Below are positions 33,905 through 51,390 of a stretch of DNA of 64,000 bases, piece after piece. Source of the DNA: Amia ocellicauda (Eukaryota; Chordata; Actinopteri; Amiiformes; Amiidae); assembly GCF_036373705.1 (NCBI RefSeq), contig NC_089856.1, forward strand, positions 29,794,298 through 29,858,297, written 5' to 3'. A program made the translations under genes and the position numbers. Each line of letters begins with the position of its first letter. The first letter of the stretch is position 1. Below the pieces are notes generated by a model that saw only the letters and a list, made by a program, of their open reading frames with translations, did no database searches and was not told the origin of the DNA.

Positions 33905-34296
33905 GAGTCGTTCGGGTGTAGGTGTACAGTAGAGTGTATCGCTCCTCCGCTCAGCAGGGGGCAGCACACGTCCGAAGGCAGGCATGGAGGCGGCGCGAAG
34001 AGGAAGCGTTATGTGGACCACACGTCATTTCCGGAGAGGGCGTCGGCCTGGTTGTAGTTCCTGTTTGGCTGTCAGGCCCGCGGGGCCGTGCTCTTTATAG
34101 AAATCCAATTTGGACTCCACCGACCAAAGAAGTGATATCAACAGTCTCGGCTTACTACAACCTGCATACGAGTAAAACAACCAGCGCCGCCGGGACTGAC
34201 AGCCACTTTACAGACAGCGTGTAAACACTGACACGGGGAGATAACAGGACTTCAGCCCCGGGGGAGACAGGCTGCTACACTCGGCACAGGATCCGG
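33905..34296 (+). promoter_or_regulatory. PCYT1A CpG-rich promoter and non-coding exon 1
   Basis: The sequence turns abruptly GC- and CpG-rich (GTCAGGCCCGCGGGGCCGTG near 34070) and ends at a consensus donor, CCGG|GTGAGT, at 34296/34297. The coding sequence begins only at 35969, after an intron, matching the vertebrate PCYT1A layout of an untranslated first exon. The transcription start is not defined. Confidence 0.65.
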
Positions 34297-35968
34297 GTGA
34301 GTGAGTTCACACAGACGTCCCTCGCCCGCCTTCACTTGCTGAGGAAACGGATCATTGAGTTCATTAACTGCCTCCTCGAAGTTATCGCTGTGCGTCGGGC
34401 CGAGCGATTACTGCGGGGAGTGGCGGTGATCAGTGGGTGACAAGAGCCGGACAGTCAGACCAGGCGACTTCAGCTGGAATGAAAAAAGAACAACTACAAT
34501 ACAAGTTAGTGTATTGGAAGCGTCCCCGAGTTCTGTTTTTGTATTGAGCTGATTGGCACAAAAAGCAGACTGTTGACTTGCATTTCAAACCGGCTCCCCG
34601 TCTAAGTTACACGGATCCGGTGTCTGGATAGTGACGCGGAGCAGCAGCAGCATAATCATACCAATAACCTACTTATTTACCTAGTTTAATTTCTGGTGGT
34701 GCTTTTCAAATAATCGTATAGTATGTGTTGTGGCTCTACTTGTTACCAGGATGTCTGTGTCATTGTGTCAATGCTGAATTTAACAATAAGCCGATTTACA
34801 GCTGGGTGCCCTGGACTAAGATTAAGTTCTTGACGAAGACTGACCTTTGCCCTGTGTAGTAGTGTAGTTACATATGAGTACGTATGGTATGTGGGCGGAT
34901 ATTATTGTGCACTGCATTAGACGTCTCCGAAGGACTTTAAAAACGCGTTTAAACCTTCATCAGAATTCTGTATTTCCCCGATGTTTTCTGTTTGGTGTGT
35001 CTGTATTTCCCTGTCCGTGTTTCCCAGATTGAGCCGAGTTTCCTCTGTTTGCATAATGAAGCGGTTTTGACTGGATTTGCATGGATTCCCGATTCGCATC
35101 AGAAAAAAATCAGAACCCTATTTAGTTAAATTAAAACAAATGCGACATTTCTGTCTCTCTGTTGTATAGTGACGTTTGTGTAAGGCACTACTGAGAGACA
35201 GTCGTTACTATTGGGAGCTGCTCTCCCTGTGGTGGACTAGTTGTAAAAGGGTGGACAAATCTGAACAATTCAGCACAAAAACAAATAATTCAAAAACCAA
35301 ACAGGCTGTCACAGCAATTTATTTAACCTGCCAGGATGTCCCTGTTCATTAGACTGACATCTGAGCTGTGTCCTGTGCCCCTCCTTCCCCAGCTGTAACC
35401 TGCTCCCCCCCAGACAGACGGGCAGAGATTTATGAATGTGCCAGACTGATACTGAAGGACACATAGCTGAGGCATTTATGCAAAGCAGCATAGCTTGGTG
35501 CTGTCAATCCTGTGACAGGATGTCTAAGTATTCAGTATTCCTGTAAACGTGTGTGGTTTTGAATTATGTCTTGGTATTTTTTTGTGCCTGGTTAGGTGTC
35601 TTTGAAGTCTAGAGACAGGTGTGGTATCCAGTAATAGTTTCAGGAATACCAGGCATGTGGCCAGTCAACAAACACAGATTATATAACAGGGCTAAAAATA
35701 ATAGTGGTATGTGGAGTTGGAGTTCATCTCCTAGTTTTGGGATGAAGTTTGGCAGCGCCATCTAGTGACTCTTAATGATTTTGCAGGGCAAAAAAGTCCT
35801 GTAGTCTTTGTTCAAGGTAATGTTGCAGTTTCCTTCCTGTCCTGCCTACTTCCCATCCCTGTTTCACACCCCAGTGATTCTAACTGATCCTGATATTCTA
35901 CTTCTCCTTTTGTGAAGCTGCATTTGAGTGTCTCAAGCTGTCCCTCTCCTCCACAGATCCACAGGGAA

Positions 35969-40820
<4,852 letters not shown>

Positions 40821-43530
40821 TTCCCGGCTCCCGTGCTCCTGCTATCCGTGAGGTATCTTCTGGGAAACGGACTTTGCCATTCATCCCACCGATCAACCTT
40901 CCTCTTTCAAAGTGAGGTCTTCAACAGGAGTCATCTGTCTCACAGTCAATTTTTTCTATTTATTTCCTTTTTAATGTAGCTGGTAGGAATCTTAAAGGAG
41001 CCGGATGGTAGGAAAATATTGTAAAAATGGTGCCCTCTTTGTGGTACAGGTTAGGGGTAACCCTGCTACCAGTGACCGGAGTCCTGGCTTCTGTCTTAGT
41101 TTTCTCTGAGTTTGTCGGGAGTGTTCCTCGCAGTGCAAGAATGCCTCCTCCTGTGGCTCTTTCAGAATGGCTGGTCTGTCCATCTCACAGCCAGCAGTGG
41201 AATCACAGCCTCCAAACCATCCTCTTCTTCAGTGTGGAAGTGCTGGCTTGCCAGGAGCTACTTTCATAATTATTTGTTTCAGTTCCTGCAGATATAAACG
41301 CACATGCGTGCGTGCACACACAGTGCAGGTGTACATTTATTAGTTGTTAAACTTAACATGGTTATTTTCACATCCATAAAAACCAGCAACCAAAGATACA
41401 CATAATATCAGGAGTGTCCACCTAAGAGGGTTCACCCACCCCAACGACCTGTAAAGCCTGGCTTCCTGTCTTGGCAATAGGGATACTAGTTAAACTGTTT
41501 TGGACTTCTGCATTGTGACCTGTCCTATACAAGGTCTTATCTTTGCAAGTAGTTGAACACTAAAGTTGTGAACTATAGGAATTGCAGTACATCATCCCTA
41601 TACCCTGCACTCAGGACTTGGTCAGCCCCACACTGAAAATCAGACCATTTCCATCTCAGTCCACTAGAGGGAGATGGAGAGTGAGATTAGGTACTTTATC
41701 AGACTGTCACAGGGGCAGACGGCACTATGTGGAGTATTTCAACTGATATTTATTTTTGTGCAGAGGCATATTATTAGAGTAGACAGACAGTACAGTATTA
41801 ACCAAGAAGGGAATGGTTTTGCAGGAATTATATGAAGCTGGAGAGAGAACTCTAGTAGAGCTTTCCTGGTACTCATTCCTGTAAGAATCCAGAGGGGAGG
41901 TTCTTTAAAGTCTTTGCACTCATTGCGTCCCTCAGCTGCCCGTTCTAACCACGCCACACTGTGACGACACAAACCCCAGCTGACTGCACTCTTACTCAGA
42001 CATTTCCTGGGTGTGCTATGTAAAACCACCTGTTTTTTTTTTCAATGCACATCATTTCAGTGTTTTTAAGTGTTTGCCTGCCAGTTTATCTTTAGCTGCA
42101 AAACTTTAGCCACACACTTGTCATCCTGAGTGAGAGACAGAGCTGGGATACTAGGGGGGTCAGTCTGGACAGCCCAGTGTCTATTATACTTCCTCAGTAT
42201 CCTGCTCTGAAGCTGCTGAGTGAAGATACACCTGCTAAACTCCCACACAATCAATAGATTATTGTTCTTATTAATTTATTTTTCATCATTGTCATGAAAG
42301 GACACCTAAAAAAATCACTGTCCTTAAACCACTATTATTATTGTATTATTGATGTATTATGTGAAGAAAACTAGATCCCCCTCTCTCTCTCTCTCTTTTT
42401 GAATTCTGAAAACCAGACCACCTGTCGAAGAACCTTATCTTCCTCCTGACTGAACTCCCACTCACCTCTGATTGATTGCTTGGGTGTTGAAGGCCCACAG
42501 AAAGCAGAGTTTGTCACAGTTTTTATGGGGGGAAAAAAAGTTAGCTTTGTCTCCTTTTCTTTCTTTTAATGCTGTATAGATGAAAACAGTCAAAAACAAA
42601 GCCATAATTTATGTTCTGTTCTCTTGCTCATTTTGCTCTAGAATGGACTGGGGTTTTAATTGTTTCGTTTTTATTTTTCGTCTTCACTCATGTATGTTGT
42701 GAGTGACCTGACATGGTGTACCTGAATTCAGTCCTTTGTATTTGGATATTCTGGTACCTCGGCCTGCCTTTGTTGAACACTGGGAGACCTGACTCCGCCA
42801 TAGCAAGTGCTTAAACTAGATTGGGCAAACAACCACAGAGCTTAGACACAGGGCTGCTTCTGTCCTGGAACCCGCCTAGCATAGCCCCATGCCGCTCATT
42901 GTGCTTTAAGCGGAGATTCAAGAGCAACCAAGAGTGGTCATGGCCTCCTACTGCAAACATCGTGCTAGCGCATACAATATATCTTTGTTCCTCCTATGGC
43001 TCTGTATACAGTGTGTAGGATTTTGCATTCCTATTTATTAAGTTTCCTTATCCCTGTGCCATTGTACTGCGTTCATTCACACTCTCTTCCAAACTAAAAA
43101 AACAAACAAACAAAACATGGTGATTCATCTTAACCTTGGATGTAAACATGCACTTTAGAAAATATTTTTGTGGTCCTCTTTATCTACCAGGTGTGAAATC
43201 CGTACATTTATATTTTTTAAAAGCATTCATGAGTGAAAAATAAAATCTGCTCTCAACGTGTGTTTTAATGTACAGGACACAGAACTGTACCAATCAGCAC
43301 TTGCCAGTTCTGTGCTTGAGCAGGTTGTCACTGTAAATGTTCTCTACACTCATATTGCAAACCAGCTGTAGCGTGTGCAAAACTCATTATATTTAAAGGT
43401 CGAAAACTGAGCGATTTAATTTAATTCGCCTGGTGTATGATTATTCATTAGATAAAAGTGGAGAACCATGTGTTTTTAAAGTGTATATATTTTGCAAAGG
43501 GAGAAAAATAATAAAGAAATGTCTGACTTT
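40821..43530 (+). other. PCYT1A 3' UTR (extent inferred)
   Basis: Non-coding sequence with AATAAA signals at 43239-43244 and 43510-43515, either of which could end the transcript. No other gene was seen inside. Confidence 0.45.
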
Positions 43531-46500
43531 GCCACAGAGGGGGCTTCAGACATGGGTTAAATAGGTACTGTAAAGGACTGGGAGCCCGTTTGTCAGTGTC
43601 CCAGGAGTGGTCAGTGTCAGAGCTTTTGTGTCATAGTTTTGGGGCTGTGCTAGGATGTGTCTGTAGGAAAAAGCCCACTGTCCTCTATCCTGTGTGATTC
43701 CCTGATACCATGTTCTGTCTGATTCCCCACTTGCAGCTGTCAATTGATCAAGTCTTGCAGTGTGTAAAGGGTTTATTAGTAATTAACCATCTATGATTAG
43801 TTAATTTCAATATAAACATGACTGTTAAGAATAAAGTTACAGGAAGCGGTTATATATACAGAGTCCAGCGCTCACGCGAAGCTGTTGTGTAGTTGTCCGA
43901 CCCACACGTAACATTAGATGACTGTCCTGACACAAACCACTCCTGGGTTGACTACAGTGTCGCAGAAATGGACAACTGGAAATACTAAGGAGAAGAAAAC
44001 GGAAGTGATGTTTTAAACTATAACAGCTGAGAGTGTTTATAGTCTCAGTGCTTCACGGTCCAGGTCACATGATTTGCTTGAAATTCTGTTCACTTCAGTT
44101 TTGCTCCCCCCCAGATTTAGGTTTAACAATGGTGCACAACAATAAATAACAATAACACAATAGTATCCATAACACCAATAAATATGGATGATTGACACTA
44201 TGAATCACTGTCCCATCTGGAGAAATTAAGGCAGGTTTTGAGCTGCTCTCTCTTGGTCTCTCTGCTGCAGCTCTCTGAGTGGGACAGAGCCTTGTGATGA
44301 ATTGTCACCCATCCCCTGTTCTATGCATTATGTATGCAATTTACAGGTATAGAATGTTATCTACTATAGTGTTTTTATGTACTTTTTTTTTTGCTTTAGA
44401 GTTATTAAATTGTTAAATGTGTTTTTAATAATGTTCTGCATCTGCAACTGGTAATGGCATAATTATTTGAATGATCACTTCTTTGAAGTGCTCAGTGGCT
44501 GCAGTAATCTGATTGGGCAGATGTTTTGTCATTTAAAAAAAAAAAGTGTTATTATTTTAATCACATTCTCCTGAGATGTGTTTCAAAATCGTGTTTATTT
44601 TATTTTATTTTATTTCTTAACACTGCTGGGTTGGAAATCAAACCTGTAGCCTAGCATATTTCTATCTGTGTCCAGCATTAGAAGCTGCTCAAACAAAACA
44701 ACATTAATTTACATTTTATATTACTTAACACCACAAATCTTTCTATGCAAATTCACTTCTAATGTATGAACAAGCATGAAATAGCCAGCACCTAGTGTTG
44801 GTGTATACATTCAAGCTTGCAACCTGTGGTTCAAAGTGCTGTGCTGTGGAAGTCATGTTTCCCTCACTGCCTTATAATTGCAGTGCTCTGTGGAGCAGGG
44901 ATGTTTGTCTATGTATCTGTGTTTGCATGTGTCTATGGTTGCCTGTGTCTGTGTATAGGTCAGAGTATGTTGGTGTGCGTAGGCTGCTTTCTCTGTGTTA
45001 TAGCGGCTTGGACGGCTGGACTGGCTTATCCGTTTCTAGGATTACATTTTTATTTTATTTTTTTGGTTTGTTTGCCCATTCTGTTGAATCACACACACAG
45101 TATAATGTTTCAGGAACTGGTGAATTAAAGAAAATCTAAATAAAATTTAAAAAGTGTGCTTATCTTTTCTTTGAAATTCAGAGGGTGTATTTAGCTTACC
45201 CTGTAGTGCACTTCTAATGTGCTTTGGAAAGTCCGTGACTGGACCTCTGATTGCTCTCCCGAACAAGTTTTCCCATTTAGGGTGATCTTTATTTCCCTTT
45301 CTGTCTACGTGTCGTCCAGTTACAGGCTGAAGGGGCAGGGAGGTTGAATGGAGATGGGTCGAAAAGGCTGATTATTAAACAGAAAGGACACAGACAGCTA
45401 AAGGTAAAGGGATCGGGGAGATCAGTCTTGGTTCATGCATCGCCAGCTGGGAGGGTTGTGCTGTAACAGGAGAAGAGACACTGCTGCTCGAAAATAAACT
45501 AGGAAGCAACAGCTGCTACAGTTCCTTCCCTGCTGATTCCACAAGGGAGCAGAGCATCTCACACACTTGGACCACATGTGCACAGCCAGTCCAATGTAGA
45601 GTGATGTGCTTGCTCAGAAGATTTTATTTATTTTGTAAACACTGGGGAAGGTTTTCCCTTTTTGTCTTTATTCATACTTAACATCCTTGTTTTGTTTGTG
45701 CCTTAGAAAACCACATTTAAGTATTAAAGCCTTTGCTGCATTTCCTAGATCTGTCAGCACTGGTTCTCTTTTGCAAAGAAACAAGACTCCCAAAGCTGCC
45801 CACAACGATTGTTTAACTTGTGCCGTTACATCGTTGAGGTTTTTCTCTTTAAGAGCTTCAGCGACTCCGTAATGTCCACCGGTGCGCGCCTCTCCCTCAC
45901 TGACGGAATGAGCAGTGAAGGGAGCCATGTGTCATACGGCGCCCCGGCCGTCACCACACACGGTCTCTGGGGGGACAGCTCTAACCCCTTGTGTCGTTCA
46001 GGTCTGGCGTAAAGGGAATTGGGCTGCCATGCTGACAGAGTGGGGAAAAAAAGTGTTCAATACAAAGCGACAACCTTCAGAAAAACTCCCTAAAACGCCT
46101 GCAGTTGGAGACAAAAGCATAGTGCAGTTACTTCACTTGCATGCTCTTCTCTAGAATGTGCACTAGCATTCATGTTTTATCGCTCCCGTGCACCTGACCT
46201 TTGTTTAGAAAGCCTTTTATTACACTGTACACCGTTTTTCCAAGAGACACTCGCACAGCTCTGTCAGGAGGCCTGGCACACTTTAATGCATTCGGAACTT
46301 CGGCAACTGTCAAAGTGCTGAGGAACTAGATAAATAGACAATTAAGGAAGCTCAGCAATGAGAACTGGGGGGTGGGTGATAGGCGGAAGACCTGTGAGCT
46401 TTGGAGGAGGCCTACATAGGATCTCTGGAGTTACAGCAGCTTAACCAGTTGGACTTTCATTGGAAAAACTAATTATATTAATGCAGGTATAATTCTATCA

Positions 46501-48960
46501 AATGTCAATACATAAAATATATAAAGTAGTGACATTAATCTAGTGATTGAGAGTGGAAGGTAGAATGAGGACCAAGAAAACTGTGGCTCCCAGGAATTGG
46601 AAAAAAAGAGACCCTGCTCCTAATCCTGCCAGAGAGTAGCCCCATCAATAATCGTAATGACAGCCTGCCACTTCTAAAACACCTACACGATGCATTATGT
46701 AGATGCTTAATGCATTATATATAAAGCATGATATATTATGCACAAATCTTGAGGTTTAGTAAGGTAATAAAGTATAGAGTATTTTTTAAATGCTAGACAT
46801 TAATCTTAAGAAGGTCCTACAGACCTGTTTTCACCTTCCTGCCATTAAAATACTAGGTTGCCCTTTACTGACATTAATAAATAAAATGGAAACCATGCCT
46901 TTTAGTTGATCTATAGCAATTTAAGCATGGAATTATTCACCCTGCATTTGTGGTCCATGAAATATTAAAATCATGCCCCCCCCTGCAAAATTAATTTGCT
47001 ATATATACGTAAAAGGTTTTTATGAATTTGGTCTAGGTTTATTAAAAGCGGTCTATGAGTCACCCTCTATTCATAATTTAACAGTATTATAAGTTTGCAC
47101 TCTGCTGGTTATAAAATGGCATTAAACCTACACCTGATACCCAGCGCCAGCATAGCTCAAAAACACAGTGCGTGATGATCATGAATTCATCAGACCGTGG
47201 CATCTGTTTGAGACTGCGTTACCATTCCCTGCTTTGGGGGAAATATCTCTCTCTGTCTGGTCAGAGTTTTTTTATGGCAGCCTCTGCAGTTACTCTGGCT
47301 ATTCAGACTCAAGCCTGGATTAGTAGGTCATTGTGGTCTGATTCATTTGATTGTCTGCAGAAAACCCCAAAAAGCAGCAATATACCAATCCCTGTAACAA
47401 TGCATCTTTCTTGACCCATGTTCAATTTGAAAAGCGTTTAAAGTGTTATTGGCATGTAATTATGTACAAATTACTGCTGGTACAAGTCATTCATTTAAGG
47501 AAAAATTGAAACTTTGCACTGCACAGTGTTAACAGAAGAAAAAATAAAAGAAGATAAATGGAACTTTGTAAAAGTGAACTGCATGAAGGAAAAAATGATA
47601 AATCATAACAGTTCTTTGTATTTTGTTATAGCTATGAATATGTATTGCCTCAGGGACATGTGTGCAGCCTGTGATTGTGATTCCAGTTGTGATTCTGAGA
47701 GTCGTGATAATGTGAGAGAAGGGCAGCAGGATGGACTCAGGACACTATGGTGTAGGGCCCCTGTAGTTCTTAGCTGACAGTGTTTCATAATCACTTCCCC
47801 TGCCCAGCTGTGCCCGGTCTCCAGGGCACAGCTGGAGCCTCATGTTAATCTTTATGGGAGGGCTCAATTGGGGCATCTTAACCAGTAATGGGAAAACTCA
47901 GCGTGTACCTGAGGATCTTCTCCTGGCCTCTGTGGTTGGTAGGGATATCTCAGCAGCTGGAGGCTGATGGAGTGAGTGTAGGCTTCGACCCTGCTGTCTG
48001 TCTTGGTGGAGGTGGGCGGAGGAATACACACAGGCGGGAGCTGGCAGTGCCGGGCCCAGCATTTCCACCTGCAAGTCAGGGGAAGCAGACTGAAGTCCTC
48101 AGGGGGACTGGGGGCATCAGCACAAGGCCCACACACGCACACGGTACAATTAAACCCCACTGACACTCACAGAGAGCTGACTAATGCCAGCTAAAGTGAT
48201 ACACTCATGCGTGGGCCAGTGTTACAACCCCACACATGTGCAGTCGGTGTGGTGTCGTTGTTTTCTCGTTTGCGCTCTGTCTCTCTCTCAGGTCTGGGTT
48301 CCTCCCTCGTCACTCATCATTGGTCCGGTTGTTTCTCGAGCTGTCCTTTGTCATCCAATCAGAGGAGGCTCTGTGACTACTTCACCACTCCCGTTTTCTC
48401 CAGCAGGAGGCTCGTCATTCTGAATGTGTTGTCTGTGCTGTTCAGAGCTTTGTGCGTTTGCTGTTGCTATACCTTGGGGTTTCGTTTGTATTGTCTTGTA
48501 TATCTTATCTGTTTCAATCCCACTGTCACCCATCCCTGTAAAAAGCCTGGGGAGGGCGAGGTAGGTAGGTAAGACGCCCCAGGGATTACATTTACATCAC
48601 GTAGGGTTGGGTTTCTGTTTCTAGGCTAGTCCTTCACGGGGTGCCACAACGTGTATTTTTGGGGTAGGCTAGGAGGGTGTTGCCTTAGTGGCTTAAATAG
48701 GTGAGGGTTTTCTTTGTTTTTTTGATTTGACATCCATGTGTTCGTCCTCCCTTTAGTCCTGTGTATCTGTTATTTATTGTGTTTTATTTGTGGTATTTGT
48801 TATACCCTGGTCTTAAGTTATTGTTGTCACAACAATAAATATTTATTATTTTACAGCATTTTCCTTGGCCCCCATTCTATCTCCCCACTGTTCACTCATC
48901 TCACCACACTTTCTCCAGTCGCGTGTGCAGGTGCGTTATGTTTCGCTTTCCCCCCCACAC
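43531..48960. other. Gene-free stretch
   Basis: No exon could be supported on either strand. 48240-48880 ends with an AATAAATATTTATT block and could be a decayed LTR or other retroelement, but no matching partner repeat lies in the window. Confidence 0.4.
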
Positions 48961-48961
48961 T

Positions 48962-49015
48962 TTCATTATTATTATTATTTTTATTTCTTGGCAGACGCCC
49001 TTATCCAGGGCAAGT
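48962..49015 (-). repeat. SINE tail fragment, minus strand
   Basis: ATTATTATTATTTTTATTTC then TTGGCAGACGCCCTTATCC is the reversed 3' tail of the tRNA-derived SINE family found at 28937 and 55258; the head is missing. Confidence 0.6.
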
Positions 49016-49675
49016 AAATCCATGCCATGCTGGGCCCTTATCCATGCCAGTAAACGTTCTACCCCTAGATCCTATTCCAAGGGGGGAGTTCGTAACAGCC
49101 AGCATCAAGTCTCTCTTTCAGGAATGTGTCTCTCTGCTTCAGCAGCATCATGGCATTTGGGTCAGTTTCAGTGCTTCTTGGAATCACCTTAGCCCAGTAA
49201 ACATTCATCCCATATGCTCCAACATTGCATAAAGCAAAACTATGGGCAGCAGATGTCATTGCAAGCCTGCTCTTTCAACATCAAAACAGCACCACTGACA
49301 GTAAGTCACATCAACCAATCCAGCATCCACCTAATATGACGGATGACCCACAGTGGTCCAACAGTTCCTGGGTGTTGATAAGAGCAGGAGCCGATGGGCA
49401 GATCGCTGTGCATTCTCTGCTCTCTGGGCCGTACTCTGAATAGTGTTGACGGTTCATTTCTCCAGTGCGGCCTGAGCTCTGGCCTTTTGATGCAGTCTGC
49501 CCCAGTGGCAACAGCCAACTGCCCCTCCGCCCGGTAAAGGAGTGACAGGTGTGGACCTCTGAAAGATTGAGGCCACGTCCCATTAAACCAGAACTGTCAG
49601 GTGTTGTTCACACCATAGAGGGAAGAGCAACTCTTGCACCAAGCTCACTTGAATAGAAAGTGCAGCCCAGCCAGA
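49016..49675. other. Gene-free stretch
   Basis: Nothing supportable seen. Confidence 0.45.
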
Positions 49676-50071
49676 CAAATGACTTAGTTAACATGAATAA
49701 TCATGAATCATTTCAAGGACAACATATTTAGATGTTTGTTAATCCTAAGAGTTGTTTAAATAGCCACCAGATTTTCCACAACGAAACTAAAGATCTTATG
49801 AAATAACATTAAATACCTTTGTTAACATAAAGGAAAATATTGATTTTTAAAATATTTTTCTAAACATGATCAGTGCTTATTCATGTTAACTAATTCATCA
49901 GCAAATGTTTTATTAGATGTTTTCTGGGACCTTTGTGCATCATGGTTAATGAGATAATGATTCATTTGTGGGGCAATGATTTAGCCCAAATATATAGCAG
50001 GAACTATTATATTCTATAAGTAATAGTAATAAGTGTTAAGATGAATGAATGCAAATATATAAAACAGTATA

Positions 50072-50969
50072 CTCTGATCAGCCATAACATTATGACCACT
50101 CACAGGTGAAGTGAATAACACTGATAATCTTGTTATCATGGCACCTATCAGTGAGTGGGATATATTAGGCAGCAAGTGGACATTTTGTCCTCAAAGATGA
50201 TGTGTTAGAAGCAGGAAAAATGGGCAAGCGTAAGGATCTGAGCGACTTTGACAAGGGCCAAATTGTGATGGCTAGACGACTGGGTCAGAGCATCTCCAAA
50301 ACTGCAGCTCTTGTGGGGTGTTCCCGGTCTGCAGTGGTCAGTACCTATCAAAAGTGGTCCAAGGAAGGAAAAGCGGTGAACCGGCGACAGGGTCATGGGT
50401 GGCTAAGGCTCATTGATGCACGTGGGGAGCGAAGGCTGGCCCGTGTGGTCCGATCCAACAGACGAGCTACTGTAACTCAAATTGCTGAAAAATGTAATAC
50501 TGGTTCTGATAGAAAGGTGTCAGAACACACAGTGCATCGCAGTTTGTTGCGTATGGGGCTGCGTAGCCGCAGACCAGTCAGGGTGCCCATGTTGACCCCT
50601 GTCCACTGCCGAAAGAGCCTACAATGGGCACGTGAGCATCAGAACTGGACCACGGAGCAATGGCAGAAGGTGGCCTGGTCTGATGAATCACGAGTTCAAG
50701 GTGTTGAATTGGCCTCCAAATTCCCCAGATCTCAAACCAATCGAGCATCTGTGGGATGTGCTGGACAAACAAGTCCGATCCATGGAGGCCCCCCCTTGCA
50801 ACTTCCAGGACTTAAAGGATCTGCTGCTAACGTCTTGGTGCCAGATACCACAGCACACCTTCAGAGGTCTAGTGGAGTCCATGCCTCGACAATTCAGGGC
50901 TGTTTTGGTGGCAAAAAGGGGACCTACACAATATTAGGCAGGTGGTCATAATGTTATGGCTGATCGGTG
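50072..50969 (+). mobile_element. Non-autonomous Tc1/mariner copy 3 (internally deleted)
   Basis: The left end CTCTGATCAGCCATAACATT and reversed right end CACCGATCAGCCATAACATT are flanked by TA at 50070-50071 and 50970-50971. From ATG 50220 the frame encodes the N-terminal DNA-binding domain ([14 protein letters not shown]) through [17 protein letters not shown]. It then crosses the shared deletion near 50688-50694 and continues out of frame to about 50951. The native C-terminus ([14 protein letters not shown] to GPTQY) is one frame over. It is the longest of the three derivative copies and keeps an 11-bp segment missing from copy 2. No catalytic activity is expected. Confidence 0.92.
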
Positions 50970-51039
50970 TATTTTACTTATATTCCACTGTTTGATGATG
51001 AAGATCTTGCAGCCAATTGTTTGTTTGCATAACGTTCTA

Positions 51040-51282
51040 AAACTCCAGAACTACTTCCTTGTAGGTTGTTGTTTAAAATAATTGGTTGTTTGCCTTATTG
51101 GGTCTGATTGGACAATTTACTGCTTGAAGGCAGGCTTAAGCACAGTAACAGCCAGAGAGCTGGACTTCCAAGTACATCACCCAATAAGTCGTGTTGTATT
51201 TGTCCCGCCTCCTAAAGGCAAGTAACCAATCAGACTTCAGACAGCTTGTGACAAGAACCCGGGAGGAAGTAGTTCTGGAGAT
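51040..51282. repeat. Nested short palindrome
   Basis: CTCCAGAACTACTTCCT at 51041-51057 is perfectly mirrored by AGGAAGTAGTTCTGGAG at about 51265-51281. Further inside, TTGGTTGTTTGCCTTA pairs with TAAAGGCAAGTAACCAA. It is a MITE-like palindrome lying inside the larger element. Confidence 0.6.
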
Positions 51283-51390
51283 TATTTCATAAAATCATTA
51301 CATTCATTGTGGAAAATCTGATGACTATTTTGACAACTCTTAGGATTAATGTTTATTCATGTTTATTCATGTTAACTAAGTCATTTGTTT

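Larger units (their letters stand above)
49676..51390. mobile_element. Palindromic element interrupted by a Tc1 copy
   Basis: The left arm 49676-49807 and right arm 51281-51388 are reverse complements at about 80% identity. Matching blocks are ATGACTTAGTTAACATGAAT / ATTCATGTTAACTAAGTCAT, TTAATCCTAAGAGTTGT / ACAACTCTTAGGATTAA and AGATTTTCCACAA / TTGTGGAAAATCT. The non-autonomous Tc1 copy at 50072-50969 lies between them, so it probably landed inside an older element. Outer boundaries are approximate. Confidence 0.6.

Noticed and set aside
44795..45139. Open frame of 114 codons as a gene
   Set aside because: Low-complexity Cys/Val/Phe-rich translation of TG-rich DNA, no splice sites in frame and no homology.
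47864..48166. Paired plus/minus open frames near 48 kb
   Set aside because: Both strands are open by composition, with no conserved motif and no exon borders.
48240..48880. LTR of a retrovirus-like element
   Set aside because: Only a polyadenylation-like end was seen; no matching second repeat, primer-binding site or coding domain.
48738..49232. Open frame of 164 codons as a membrane protein
   Set aside because: It runs through a T-rich stretch and a reversed SINE tail; the hydrophobic look comes from base composition.
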